The notes under the pieces were generated by a model. The model was not told where the DNA came from. It searched no databases and was given only the letters and a program-made list of their open reading frames with translations. Both the position numbers and the translations under genes were made by a program. This document shows, in pieces, positions 1-13,391 of a stretch of 64,000 bases of DNA (position 1 is its first letter; each line of letters starts with the position of its first letter). Source of the stretch: Micropterus salmoides (taxonomy: Eukaryota > Chordata > Actinopteri > Centrarchiformes > Centrarchidae); the NCBI RefSeq assembly GCF_014851395.1, contig NW_024040817.1, forward strand, positions 28,446,976-28,510,975, read 5' to 3'.

Positions 1-3000
1 TACAGTACTGTAAATATCTGTATATATATATCTGGACACTGTCACTGACAATGTCTTACTAGGCATTTCTCATATATTATATAGTTTCTATTCTCATGTC
101 TTCAGTATTTGATCCACTGGTCCAATGAACAATTCACATTATTTTTAGCCAGTATTTGCGGATCCTATTGGACCATCACTAAAATGTTACACCGTGTGTC
201 TACAATTCCTACCAGATATAGTACAGTGAATATCGCATTGAGGTACTTTTCATTATAGCTATTATTCATAGAATTGGAGTTTGAAAGTTTGAAAATGACT
301 CGTTATGTTCAATAAACAATAAAAGCCAGAAATAAGAGTCACTGTGCCGCTGTGTTTATCTTCAGTGTGTGTGTATGTTTATGGGCAGTTATCCAGACTT
401 AGTGGGGAGGATGTTTGCTGATGGTCTTTGCTCAGTCTGGAGCGATAAACAGGTCCTGCTGGGCACAGAGCCATCTATGCCCTCTCTCTTATGGTGAGTG
501 TGTGTGTGTGTGTGTTGATCTGAGGATCCTGAGCTGACTGAAGCTTTTGTCCTCCCAAGATGGCTGATCTGCTCTGTACACCCCAGCCTGCAGCCTGTGT
601 TGGCCTTCACTAATTGACAATTGGAGTTTGACTTTGCACACTGGCCTCCTCTCCACCCCTCGAAGTGTGTGTTCCAAATACGCTTTACAGAGTGTGCCCA
701 GCACCCAGGTGTGGAGAACGGAGCACTCTAAACAACAGATGCAGATGTTAGGTTGGGCCACTGTTGCCTCATTGTGACTGGACTAATTAGTTTTAGTTGT
801 AGAAGAGATGTATTGTATGCTTTCTGTTTTAGTAACAGAATTGGAGTTTTTTTAATTGTATGAACAAAGTATATCAATTATTGAAGGAAGGAATGGACAT
901 CCAGTCAGGGACTGTAGTTAGACATATGAAGAGGAGGCCAGCCTCCTGTCTCATCTCTGTCCTGTTGTCCCCTCACGTATCCCTCCACTTCCAGGAATAA
1001 GCCACCGAGCAGCCCTCTGAGGCCTCTGCAAACACCACGATTATGACGGCGAGTCACATTGTGCGAGGCCTTGCAGGAGATTTACGAGGGGCCAGCTGCC
1101 AAAAAACAAGTCGTCAAGTCTGGAACAGCGAGTCAGCGCAGTGGCAGGGAGATGTGTTTGCAGACCGCCTCCTTGTCCGCCCCAAAACCCCAACCCCGTC
1201 CCTCTGATGTCTGTGTGTCTTCGTTAATGAAGAAATTCTGGTACCTTGGTGAGACATTGCTCTCAGCTGAGCAGACTCCTCTGTGCCCTCAACCCCTGCA
1301 CAGTCATACGGCCGCCCTTCCCATCTGCAATCCCATCAGCCCTCTGGCTTCGCCTCCCTTGCAGTTAATGCAACTACTAGAAGTTGGGCTACTACAATGA
1401 TCCCCAGAATACTTGCATCTTATTTGTTTTTTTTTCCCAGTGCATTTTAAGCACGGTGATAACATTTCTGGGAACAAATGTGGTAACAACTGATGGCTGA
1501 CAACTTCTCTTTTGTCAGTGTGATTATAAGTCACAGGTTGCCATGATGCTTAGAGGCAACTCTGGTCTTGAATGGTATTTTTTTTTCTCTCAGATACATT
1601 TCTGGAAGATTCCAATGAATTCCACTTTCATGATGAACACATTAAGATCAAATTTGAAGATATTTTTCAACCCAGAGTTTTGCAGGCTGACTGCACACAA
1701 CTGATACTGCCAAATTTGAGACACAAAACTGACCTGAATTTATCTATTTCCTTATAAATTGACCATTAGCTTCCAGGCTAATGCAACGCTTTGACGCTCT
1801 GTCTCAATCTGTCTCCTTCCCTCTTCCCTCTGGGTTTTTGCAAATTTCACGTAACTCTCATGGACGCAAACAATTGGCACAGTCAGAAAGCAGAAGGGAT
1901 ACATTTTATCCAACACAACCTAAGCCCGAAGCTTTACACAAGAAAATGACCCCAAACTGACCTGAAACCTGCTACTTTGCTCGGACCCCTGAGGTTCAGA
2001 CCTGGCGGCAGAAATCTTGCAGATACCACCGTGTTTTAGATATTCTCCCTAATTCCAAACTGTCACTGTCGCATTGAAGAAACAGAAAACAGAAAACAAT
2101 AAATACACTGTTGTTGCATGGTAATGTAGTGCAGATGTTTCACACCAAGCTGCATTTACAACTACATTATGATGCAGTAATGATGCAACTGAACAATAGA
2201 AAGAGCAGAGAAATAAATGGAAACCAATGGCTGCTTGGAACAAAGAATATATTTAAAGCTGCTCAAGTCAATATTATTCTATGAACAATAAATGAAATGA
2301 CTTTGGGTAATGTGATAGATTGAAATAAATTCCAATACTGCAGTTCTCCTCAGCTGTAGAAAGAATTTTAGCATACTGTAGAACTTCAATTAGTAGCCCT
2401 GGCTTCTAGCCCCTCGCCCTGCAGAAACTGTATATAGGACAGGCCTCTAACCCCTTTCACACAAAACTCTTGCCCAGCAAAGATGGGAAATAAGCTACTA
2501 TCAAATTGTTTACTTCAACCTTCTGAATATTACTTGTACAACAATTTGGCTGTTTTTGTCTCACTTGTTTACCATATGGGTAAATCTGAATTGTTTCCAG
2601 AAAATTAACTGAACAACTGAATTGTGGAGAATCTAATCGATTTAACGATTTGTAGCATGTCCATATTGACAAACGTTTAAACATTCATATTGTAACTCAA
2701 TTATTTGCTCAACCCCTCAGCCTGTTTTTATTTTCCATTTAACTCTTTTAACCCTGATTGTACACTGCACTGTAACTTTTATTATGTTTTAATGTGTATT
2801 TTTTCAATTTCCCTATGTAGATATAGAAGGAAATACTGGACTACTGTCAGATGTCCAGAAACACAACATTTTCTTTTTTCCTTGTGAAAAATAAAAACTG
2901 GATTCTTTTAACGCCGCAGTATCAGAAAAATCATTATTTGGGTGAATTGCTCACAGAATTCTACATATGAATTCCCTGTTTGGTAACATACATGGTGAAC

Positions 3001-4232
3001 TGCACACTGTAATCAGCAGCTCAGTCTTGCAGAAACACTATTGTCCCGTATCAATGAGACAGATGTCCGAGGAGTGTTTTTGAACTACATGAGCAATTTC
3101 ACACATTAGGAGGACTTGCTAGCCAGCATAAGCTAATGTATGTTTCCTCCGGTCACCACAGTGATGGTGATAGCCTCTCACCATCCTGACAGGCCAGTCC
3201 AGTTAGCTGTGGACAGTCACACAAGCAGAAAAGACTTGTAAGCAAACTGGTCCTCACTGAAGTAACATTTAGCAGATGTGCATGATATCCAGTGTGGTCT
3301 GAGTGAGAAACTGTGTCTTTCACTCATTGGTAGCAACATGCTGATTATCCTCAGGGTTCAGGCGACATGTCACTCACCACATTCACACAAGTCACAAACG
3401 GTACCATTTGAAAAGATAAATTACTGTATATGAATGTGTCAGGATGATAATTACAAGTAACTTCACATCATTTTGATGAAAGTAAACAGTAAAGATCCTT
3501 ACATTTCACTTCCGCTCGCAAACATAAAGGACATCGCCACTGATTTTACACACAAAGTCTGTTTACATGTGTGTTTGTGAAAAAAAAAAAGTTGTATGAA
3601 GTCTTTCTAGGCTCCAGAGGGAGCTGTGTGAAATCTGATTAGCATCAGATGGTATTGTTGGTCATTTGAAAACACCAAAAACTGAGGTTGTTGAATTAGA
3701 AATAAAAGTTATGTTAACAGAGCTCTGTAGCCCGCTCCTCATCTTTGCTTGAGGCTACATTAGCCGCTATCAGCAGAATGCACCCAAATCACCCACTGAA
3801 CTGTTGGCAGCCACGTTGCATAGTGGGTAAGGTAGGCGCCAGGTTTTGACAAGAATGAACAATGAGTGGAGTAACCATCCATCTGATAATGTTATTAGGA
3901 GCTCAATGCTAAAACAAATTTTGTGTTTTTGACATTATTTGTGGTCAGATTTCCCCCCAGCAAGATTTAATGTATTTATATTCAGTAATCATCTCTCTTT
4001 ATAGTAGGCTTGTTTTTATTTGTAATCACGGATTCACCGGATTCAAACTGCCTATGGTCGCACCAGAGAATCACTGGACATGATGCATGCATGTAATCCA
4101 GCATTACTGTTTTAAATCCTGTCTCACTGATATCACTGTTAACTGTTTTCCTACTGCTGCTGATTAGTGACTGTACAATATAATATTGGCCATAACCTTA
4201 ATCCATATGCATAACTCACGTAGAACTTAGAA
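1..4232. other. gene-free flank
   Basis: I see no exon I can name here. Short ORFs occur on both strands (for example around 1059-1400) but have no recognisable domain, no paired splice sites in a consistent frame and no similarity I know. A short GT microsatellite lies at about 497-515. The rest is AT-rich unique-looking sequence, probably intergenic DNA beyond the 3' end of nudc. Confidence 0.6.
497..515. repeat. (GT)n microsatellite
   Basis: A short uninterrupted GT dinucleotide run. Confidence 0.85.
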
Positions 4233-4491
4233 CAGTGGTTCTCTAAGTGGGGTTCGGGAATTTGAGGGAGTTCCAGAGGGTCCCCAGCAAAAACGGGAAT
4301 AATTTCTTGGCACTATGATTGCATCCATGTGTAACATAATGACAGGATGCCACGGTTCCATCGACTTTATGTAATAAAACATCCAAAAGCAAAAAACCTA
4401 TCAGATGCTGGACCCTGGGACAAAGTCAAAAGGGGGTCCATGGTCTAAATTGTATCAGTTTAGGGGTCCTTCACATGAAAAAGAACCACTG
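4233..4491. mobile_element. hAT-type MITE with 8-bp target duplication
   Basis: The segment begins CAGTGGTTCT and ends AGAACCACTG, a perfect 10-bp terminal inverted repeat. It is flanked by ACTTAGAA on the left and ACTTAGAT on the right, an 8-bp duplication with one mismatch. Short CAGTGG-type ends and 8-bp duplications are typical of hAT transposons. There is no coding capacity, so it is a non-autonomous copy. Confidence 0.8.
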
Positions 4492-4726
4492 ACTTAGATT
4501 AGGGTGGTTTTGGCTTTTTAGCTGCTGCCTAAGCAATTACCCCGCCCCCCCCTTTGCAGTTAAATTGTCATTGTTTCATTAATTTATACAGCACATTGCA
4601 TTGCAGTTATTTTAGTGCTAATTCAAGCTAATTCCACACAAACAACTTCATTCAAAAATCATTTCTGCAGAATAACACATCACTGAGTGGACCATGGTCA
4701 TATATCTGCCCTGTGCATATGTGATT

Positions 4727-4772
<46 letters not shown>
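4727..4772. repeat. compound (TC)n(TA)n microsatellite
   Basis: An uninterrupted TC run passes directly into an uninterrupted TA run of 22 bases at 4751-4772. Confidence 0.95.
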
Positions 4773-5454
4773 ATTACTTCAGAGCTGCTCTTAAAGGTTA
4801 ATCACTTCACTTCAAGTATAAGGCCCTTGGTGTATGAGTCATTCTCCACTTTAGTTCTCCTATATCAATTCTTCAGAACACTCAAGTGTAATTTTACAAA
4901 TTAGATAAAAACTAAGCAAAAAATATCCTGAGTTACTCACTTAAAGCTATGAGATAAACTCATTTCCTCACAGAGATCATTTTCTACAACTCATTGCATA
5001 TAAATGATGCAGGATAACGCTCAACCTCCCAAAAGCAGTATTTACTTTTCAAGAAAACACTGCCCCCTTGTGGTTGAAAACTAAACATATTTTTTACCTG
5101 GGCATAGAGAATTATATCTTGTTTTTCATTGGTACAGAATATAAATTAAGAGCAAATTTTGACGATTTCAATGGAAGGAATCAGAACCATGCACAGCGGC
5201 TCCACAGGACTTCCAGTATTATGCAATTAACCTGCAGGGTGACAACCTTGTTCTCATTGTAGGCCAGTAGCCTTTGGATGAGATCCAAACAGAATACACC
5301 TGCTGAGTTCATCAACCCTGGCGGCTGGTAAAAATCACTGGTCTAGGCCATGAACTCTTCAAGGTTACCAACTTGCAAATTCACAGCCAGTAAAAAGGCT
5401 AAGAATTACAATTAACAATATAACCACTCGGGAATCACTTTGATTTTATATTCA

Positions 5455-5460
5455 TTTATT
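5455..5460 (-). promoter_or_regulatory. probable nudc poly(A) signal
   Basis: TTTATT on the plus strand reads AATAAA on the minus strand, about 250 bp downstream of the nudc stop codon. That gives a 3' UTR of roughly 270 bp. Inferred from position only. Confidence 0.5.
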
Positions 5461-5707
5461 TAAAAAAATCCAGACACATCTTTAAATATTGAGAGGACAT
5501 GCAAAGGGAGAATTGTGGGCACTGCAGTCATCCACCTTATCATGGCAAAAACAAAACGCATGAGCCTACGCACTTAAGACATGTTAGTCAACTAAACCGT
5601 GTCCAGTATCAGGAGTACAGATGTTGGTTGGTGCCCGACGGTGCCTCCGATATGATTTACATGAATCATAACGCAGATTCTACAGGTGAACCTGACAACA
5701 GCCAGTC

Positions 5708-8700
5708 TCAGCTGAACTTTGCTTTAGAGAAATCCATCTCTGGGTGCTGCGCCATGAACCTGCAGAGACAGATGTCAGAGTCACAAACAAGAAAACACGT
5801 GCTCAAAGCAAGATGCAGCCAGTCTTAATTCAAATCATATTTCCAACTACTTTAATACCGAATCATTTCAATATCACAATGAATTGTTTTTTCAGGATAT
5901 GAGCAATTCCTCATGGCATTTAGATATACTTTTTCTAAATGACAGACTGGTGTTGGTGGATGTCACTTTTGTTTTCTCATCTATTTCTCCACATGTCTAT
6001 TAGTTTCTTTAATCTTTTTAAATGCTTTAGAAAATATTCATGACACCTCTGAGATGACACCATCAGACAGCACATTTGATTGGACAGACACAATGTCAAC
6101 TTTGTTTCAATAAAACAACTGTGAGCACAGAGATCTTGACTACGGTCACCACAGTAGTTCTGTTTAACCCATAAAGACTATACAAGACCTTTAGACACCA
6201 ATTTAACAAGCTCAAAGGAAGGAAGTGGTGGCCATCTCAGCAGCAGACATGTTTCCTGAGGTCCGAACTGAGAGGAACCGGCCATTTACAACCAAACAGG
6301 GATAAAAGAGCGTCCTCCACAGCTCTGACATGTTCTGAACAATCTTGTCACATTATATGTTCACAAGGTTAATACAACCCTGCATTTTAAGCATGGAGTT
6401 GTAGCAGTTCTTTAATATGCAAATTAAAACAGCACACTGGTGTTTTTTAGTTTAGCCCTATTGCCAAGGCATTTTGTGATAACTGGCTTCGGCCGATACC
6501 TGCACTCATTAGTTAGCGTTCTCCCTGGTGAGTTTTGGAAAGGTGATGAAAAAGTTTGTTTGGACCTCACCCAGTCACCTTCTTTTCTAAATGTCAGCAG
6601 ATCTAATCTAAAACCATTACTGCCTAGTGTTAAATATCTTATTGTTAATTTGTAGAGAATCATGGAGCTGTACAGTCACTAAAAAAAAATGTTTATTTTC
6701 AATTTCAAATTCCATCTAAAACAACACGTTACTGGCCAAGAAAACTATGTATATTAGTTTGTTCTCTGCATGGAATAAACAGGTTTTATTTGATATCTGA
6801 ATTATGTAACGGCCATCGGCTGCCCCGCTTTCTAAATATCAGCTATTTGTAGTCCCAATTTGTAGTCAATGGGCTAAAACATGCAAAACCACAGTAATAC
6901 CTTTAAAGCTCTCAAAAACTCACTTGGATCATCTGGAAGCCCTGTAGTCTAAATGAGGTTCCCTATTAGTATTGTACTTGAGTTACCATGTAACACCATC
7001 AGAGAGGGAAATTTAAACAAAAGATAATATGCCAGTTGCTAACTGATTGAGAGTGAAAGATTACAACTGGTCATGTGTCTATTTGAACAAAGTCACGTCT
7101 GCACACAACACACCATCCGCCATCACCAACAGTTACAGCAGGTGAGCTTGGCCTTGTGCAGAAATAGCCAACACAGAGGGCAAAACTAGACAGGCAGCTT
7201 TCAAATGCACTCAGATCTTTATACATCATAAAGCTTCTGTCAAACTGACTGTGGATACAGTATACCCAATAAAACACCAAATATGTCAGCTGACAGCGAA
7301 CGAAAAGATTTTTATAGCCAACACCAAAGACTTACTTTTTAAGAATGTCTTGTTTCTTCTGCTCTTCAGATGTAGGCAGGCCCATTGATTTCTGCCGTTG
7401 GTCATACATCATCTTCTCCACCATACCACGCGTCTCTCCATCCAGGTCTGACAGCTGCTCAGCAGGAAAAACACACAGTGAGGGTGGGGCAGGATATGGT
7501 AATGCATTTGTACATGAGGAAGAACACAGCTAAAGACTTAAAAATTTCCACCCCTTACCTTGGAGTTCTCTGGACAGACTTTCTTGGTGTTAATTTCTGG
7601 ATCTGTGGTAACAATCCTGCTCCACCACTCCATTTTATTTATCTGAAATGACAGAATATGAATCGGGCTCATCAACTCAGCAGGAATTTCTCTCTCTTCA
7701 TCACACATAATTTGTTTACATAAACCCGCACACACTCTGTTCTTACCTTTTCCAGGTGGACTGTAACAACTTTGCCGTCGTCGATGAGCCAGGAGCTTTC
7801 CTCTACCTTCACCTCGTTGTAAAGCTGGCCGTCAATAACAGGAGGGTGTCCCTTCAGGCCGACCTTGATGGAGCGTCGCTGGATGTCCACCACTACATCT
7901 CTCCCCTTAATGCGGAACTTCACATCGAAAGGCACAGCCAGCTGAAGGAGGACATTAAAATTTATATTTGATATTAGATCCAGTTTTATTCACGGTCACA
8001 CGTAAAAGATTCGCCTGCTGCTGCACTGGATCTAGGCAGATAAAGGATGCCATCATACCAACAGCTCTTCTGGAAGTTTCACATTTGTTGGTTGGGTTGG
8101 ATGTACAAACATGCTTCGACAAGTCACCCATGGATGAACGGTGACAGCTACATTTAGTAAACGTAGCCAATTACATATTACACAATGATTTAAACATCTG
8201 CAGAAATCTGTGTGCGCCACAAATAAAGCCACTTGTCAAAGAAAAACCAGTGTTTCTCTGTGAAACCTCTTTAGTAACGGATATAAAATGTTGTTTGTCA
8301 AACAAAGATCATTTATGTTGTCTTGTGGAGAAAAAGGTGTTACCATTCAAAAAAAGCTGTAGCCCCGATTTTCTGTACAACCTGTAAATAAAGTGCAACG
8401 CCCACATGGTGATTGATGTGACCTCTGAGCACACACTGGACATGCCCCAATCAAAAGAAAAAGAGTGTGGTCTTACATACAAAAGAATGGGTTATGGTGT
8501 TTTGACACACGTCATCCGCTGCTGGTGTGTGTGGCAGCTACAGTCGATGTTTTAATAAAAAAACATTGATTACAGAAGTGAAAATGTGAAAGGGATCGCT
8601 CGTAGTGATAAACGAACAGAGACTTATCTTCTGAATCTGCAGCTCCCCTCGGCTTTAAGCAGCTTTATAGAGAATATCAGCTCATTGTTTAGCTGTCCAC

Positions 8701-10891
8701 CTGCAACCTTACTGTTTTAGTTCACTCTCACTGCTCTCATAGCGTCGTTTTCAGCCGAAGGAGGCAGCTGTTTTCAGCAAATAAAATTACATTTAGCCCC
8801 AATAAGTAGACAGACAAAGCTAGCGACTAGATGGTGAATATTTAGCTGCCAGATATTGCCCTCAGAGTGAATATTGGACTTACATTATTAATTCGGACAC
8901 AAACACCACCCAATGCTGAATGTGTAAATAAGCAACGGTTTCCTAACAAGTTCACCATATCAATGCAAAAGGTGTTTCTTGTTGTTTCCGTTGCCCCCAA
9001 GTGACCAAAAACTCAGATATTGCCGGTTTAAGAGAGAAATGCTTTTACAAACAAGCACATAACCTCCCTTTGAAGAACGAGCTATAGGGCAACATTGCTA
9101 GGGTTCTGAATTCCACCAGCCATTCTGCATAACAAGGCCTTTCCTGCCCAGTAAAGGGTGTGTGCAAATACTACTGATGACATTCAAGTGAACACCGCGA
9201 TCTTTCAACATCTTTGAAAAAAATAAAAATAAAATCAGGCAAAAGTCTGAATAAAAATATGAAAACATGTCATGTTAAATATGGGAAGTACTGGGCAGAC
9301 AAGTGGTGCAGGCGGCAAGCACTTGCTCGTCACAATAGAGGTCTACATACAAGTCTGAACATCTAGGCCTGTTATTACAGAAAATGAGGGGAGGGTCTAT
9401 CTCGCGATATGCTGCTGACTCGAGGGTCACCTTCTCTGAGAGGCTTAGTAAACACAAACTGGTGAAGCAGAAGAATTCCACAGAGATGATCAAGTATCAA
9501 AGCATTATCCTGAAGTCATAGAGGCACTCACATCAACTTCAGACAGGGTCTGTGTCCACTTGTAGTTTGGCAGGTCAGCTCCGTTTCCTGCATTAGGCTT
9601 CAGTTTGTCTTTGTCCTTCTCATCCTCCTCTCCTTCTGAGTCAGACTGGGGAAATGGGAATTGGTGTGAGTACGTCGGCAGAACCAGATTTTGCTGCTCA
9701 TCAGCACCGAACTCTTCATCATTTCACGCTGTCTAACTGTTGTGCACTCACCCCCTTCTCTTTTTCTGCTTTGTCAGATGACTTTTCTGCATTTGTTGTT
9801 ACATCCACCATTTTCTCCTCTTCTTTCTTTTTCTAAAACAGATTACACAAAATAAATACATCCACTACTCATAACAAAACTACTGCAGTTTTTTTATTAT
9901 AACAGAGCAACAACATTTTACCTTGTCAAGTTCAGACTGAAGTTTCTCTGCTTCTTCGTCAGTCAGCTCCTGAATTCTGGGGACGTCGTCACTTTTCTTC
10001 TTCCTCTCTTCCTCTGCTAGCTTGGCAGCTCGTTCGGCTTTCTCTTTCTTTTCCTTCTCCTGTTTCATCTGCCTCTCTTTGTGGGCCTTCTGCGCTAGCT
10101 TATTGTGGTGGGCAAAAGCATCTTTGACTAGCTGAAAGAAAGCGAAAGAGAGTCATGAGGGATAAGTGGGGGTGTGCCTCTCACTGCATACTACAATAGG
10201 TAGACTCGCATGTCACAGAAGCTCCAGATACAGAAGCACTGCTCACCTTCTCTGGAGCACCTGACTCGGCACCGGTGAAGAAATCGGTTTTGCGGCGGAG
10301 GAAGCTGAAAAATGTGTTTACCAACTGTGGAGAGAAAAATAGCCTGTCAGTAATTCCATCCAACAAGTTATGACTTTCATTTGCACTTGATTGGCATGAC
10401 TACGTGTGACATTTGACGTCACCCAAACATGACCCAGCATCTCAGTGCTCACGTTACAACTGTATAATGACTACTCACAACATCTTCTTCCAGTAAAATA
10501 CAACCTCTAGAAAATGAGTTTAACGAGAACTAAATTGTAACGTTATTCTACAGCTGTTTAGTGCTGCTTTGTTAGTCACATGTGCCGAATTCGAGGAGCA
10601 GCACACCTATTAAAGACGAAAGGTTAGGCTGTCCAGCAAAGAAGCACATTGATAATGAGAACAGCATTTGCCAAAACCTGTACAACAGCTGACAACATTT
10701 GCCTTTTCGGTATGTGAAACCATCCAGGCGAGATGTGCCTACTAGCTTACAGGCTAACTGCGTTAGCTTCAACATTAGCACGATAGCTGTAGTTTGTTAG
10801 CAACACACTGAGTTACCTCTTGTACCCCTCCTTCGTGCTGTTGCGCCATAACAAGCAGCATGCCGTCATACTTCTCTTCATCATCACCCAT
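5708..10891 (-). CDS. nudc: NudC nuclear distribution protein, nine coding exons
   Basis: NUDC is a cytoplasmic co-chaperone of the dynein/LIS1 and HSP90 systems, needed for nuclear migration, mitosis and cytokinesis. Nine exons join in phase: 10817-10891, 10247-10324, 9922-10131, 9752-9832, 9532-9645, 7747-7941, 7559-7642, 7336-7454, 5708-5759. All have GT-AG borders. The product is 335 residues; human NUDC is 331. The N-terminal region carries the LVNTFFSFLRRKTDFF motif at residues 26-41. A charged coiled-coil-like stretch covers about 60-135 and includes ELTDEEAEKLQ. An acidic linker at 149-165 precedes the p23-like CS domain (about 174-262), with NYKWTQTLSE, VDIQRR and EWWSRI. The protein ends HPEMDFSKAKFS, almost as in mammals. 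The last exon is only 52 bp and lies 1.6 kb beyond exon 8. The start is the ATG of MGDDEEKYDGMLL. All hallmark residues are intact. Confidence 0.97.
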
Positions 10892-11889
10892 ACTTGTGGA
10901 TTAATGAAAAGATTGAATAAACTGCTAGCGGTGAAATGACAAGGGAAAAGTTGAGTTAGCGACAATGTGAGGCCCGTAGTCACGTTACTCACTTCCTGGA
11001 AACAAACTCCGCCTACGATTGTTTTGACCAATTGGAAGAATATATTTTAAATGACAGGCGAGATATCAAATAAAGTGAGAGTATTGTGTCAGAGCGGGAC
11101 TGAGGCGTCCAGGAAGAAGGAGAATTTTCTAGAGAGGGAGAGAAAAAATATTTTACAGTTGCCCTCCTGAGTTCACAGGTTCATAGAAACAATGTAGTGG
11201 ACATTTATAATATTACATAGCATAAATCCAGGATACTATACCTGCTGCATTAAATAGAGAAAACGCTGATGCGCTTCTGGCCACACCAATCACTGATTTT
11301 ACAACAGGTGTTTTCCATCATCTGTTACACACAAAGCACCGACTAGGGATGGGGATACCAAACTTTTAAACTTCAATATGATACTTTTTGTTACATTTTT
11401 ATGAACCAATACTGATCATTTCTTAAATGGGTATGTTCAAAATAATAGTAATTTTTAGATTAATAGTTTAAGAGGTTTAATCAAGCACAAAATCAAACAT
11501 TTGTGTGGGTTAGGGGCTTTTCTTTTTCATTTAAAGTAATTTAAAGATGTCACCTAGGGCTTTCAGAACTTGTGATGAGCATTTGTTTTTTACTTTCATA
11601 GGCAAAATATTCAAAATTAAACCACAAATGAATGATAATGAAAATAATCACTAACTGCAGCACAATTCTAATCAGTAAACGTTACGCTAACGTTGCTATG
11701 TGGCTGTGTTTTAATGTTTTAATGACCGGTCCGTTTGTTTTGGAGAGGAGACGACCTCCGAGGTAATTTGGCTTCCCGTAGAACCCTGTCAGGTCAAGTT
11801 GAGCGGACCCAGAACAACTCTCATCAGCTGTTAGCTGTAAACACTAGCAAGACTAAAGTTACTGTACGGCTGTGTTAAAACTATAGCAC
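10892..11889. other. nudc upstream region
   Basis: This holds the nudc 5' flank; no TATA box is evident. Around 11346-11440 there is a decayed segment beginning AGGGATGGGGATACC that resembles common fish hAT-type MITEs. No coding sequence recognised. Confidence 0.5.
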
Positions 11890-11904
11890 TATTCCTACCT
11901 GCTG

Positions 11905-12963
11905 TCCCAGGTGGAGGGCCAGATCTTTCACTCGCACCCCGCCCTGTGGCAGCTGTGGGTCTGGCCCCTGAGGGGGCGCAGTTCTTAGAGGCGGGTCTGA
12001 CGACAGGAGCAGTCGCTGCTCAGCTCCAGAGCCCCGTCCACGAGAAGGATGTACGGCCTAAAGTGGAATGTGTTCACCACCTGGTGCAGAGAACGGGCGG
12101 TGGACCCAGTTACCTGCTCGGTAATTGTGATACTGGAGTTCCTCTAGCACCGTTTCTCCGCTGGCCTCTCCCCGTCCACGCTCAAAGTATATGTGGCTGC
12201 CATTGCAGCATTCCACGCCCCTCTGAGTGATGGGCCCTTCGGGAGACTTCCGCTGGTCGTGCGCTTCCTCCGTGGAGCCTGGAGGATGAGACCCATTACT
12301 CATTCCAGGGTTCCCACCTGGGACCTGGCAGTGATTCTCGAAGCGCTGGCTGAGGCCCCCTTCGAACACCTGGAGTCGGCTGAGGCCAAGCACTTGACCC
12401 TTAAAATGACCTTTCTCCTCGCTATCACCTCTCTGAGGAGGGTGGGGGATCTCCAGGCACTGTCGGTGTCTCCCCGATGCCTGGCGTTTGCCCCGGGGAG
12501 GGTCAGGGCCATCCTGCACCCTTGTCCAGGTTATGTCCCTAAGGTTCCGGCCAGACTGGCAGGGTCCATGGTGCTGCAGGCGTTTCATCCCCCACCTCAT
12601 GTGACGGCGGAGGACGGGAGACTTCATCTGCTCTGCCCTGTCAGAGCACTGAGTATTTACACTCTGAGGTCTTCCCGGTGGAGGAAAGCAGACCAGTTGC
12701 TGGTGTGTTTCGGGTCCCCCAAGGCTGGGCTCCCACGCTTCTAAACACACCATCAGCAACTGGATCGTTCAGACTATTTCCCTGGCCTATCAGGTGCGCA
12801 GTTTGCCTTCACCTATAGCCGTAAGGGCGCACTCTACTCGAGGCATGGGGCGTCACTCCAGGATTTGTGTGATGCGGCTGGCTGGGCCACCCCTCACACT
12901 TTTATCCGGTTTTACAGTCTGGACCTGCCTTCTGCACCCGGCACCCGTGCGCTCTCCTCCTAG
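11905..12963 (+). pseudogene. broken DIRS tyrosine recombinase
   Basis: The translation is that of a DIRS-family tyrosine recombinase. An N-terminal core-binding segment (MYGLKWNVFTTWCRERAVDP near 12050) is followed in another frame by the open stretch 12193-12744. This contains TSLRRVGDLQALS with the first catalytic Arg and LHLLCPVRALSIY. The frame is lost near 12740. The continuation reads SKHTISNWIVQ and the HSTRG motif (H-x-x-R) at about 12830. The frame changes again before GWATPHTFIRFYSLD, which carries the Tyr nucleophile, and the reading stops at 12961-12963. With at least two frameshifts and an early in-frame stop, it cannot encode a working recombinase. The long antisense ORF at 12058-12759 is a shadow of it. 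Confidence 0.85.
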
Positions 12964-13029
12964 TCGTGCCATCAGGTTCTGCACGCTGGGGGCAGGCGGG
13001 GTTTCGGCGTGGCCTAAGTGGGTATCTCG

Positions 13030-13391
13030 TTCCCATAGTATCGTCACCGACGCAGTTCGAGTTCCCTCGAAGGGGAACGTCTCGGGTTATGTATGTAACC
13101 CTTGTTCCCCGATAAGGGGAACGAGACACTGCGTCGGTCCACCACACCTCACCCCGCCTGGAGTGCCTTGCTTCATAGAAAGGGCTAATGTGTCTTATGT
13201 GCCGGCGTGCTTATATACCCCCTCCGGTTACGCCGTCACACACTACCGTTCTAGTAACACCAATAGGATTGGAGTAGTTTCATTCATAGTTCAGCCCTGC
13301 CACACCCAGGGGCGTTCCCATAGTGTCGTCACCGACGCAGTGTCTGGTTCCCCTTCTCGGGGAACAAGGGTTACATACGTAACCCGAGACG
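13030..13391. repeat. DIRS terminal repeats: inverted plus direct copies
   Basis: The block 13078-13129 (starting CGTCTCGGGTTATGTATGTA) is repeated as its reverse complement at 13340-13391. Overlapping this, the phrase CCCATAGTRTCGTCACCGA occurs in the same orientation near 13032 and 13318. The core GGTTAYRTAYGTAACC is itself palindromic. This nested direct and inverted layout is what DIRS termini show. A TATATA box (13211-13216) lies between the copies. Confidence 0.8.

Noticed and set aside
1059..1400. 113-codon plus-strand ORF near the window start
   Set aside because: No domain, no splice partners in phase and low-complexity Pro/Leu composition. Treated as chance.
12058..12759. Long minus-strand ORF of 233 codons
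   Set aside because: It is antisense to the DIRS tyrosine recombinase, whose conserved motifs are on the plus strand. The length comes from high GC content.
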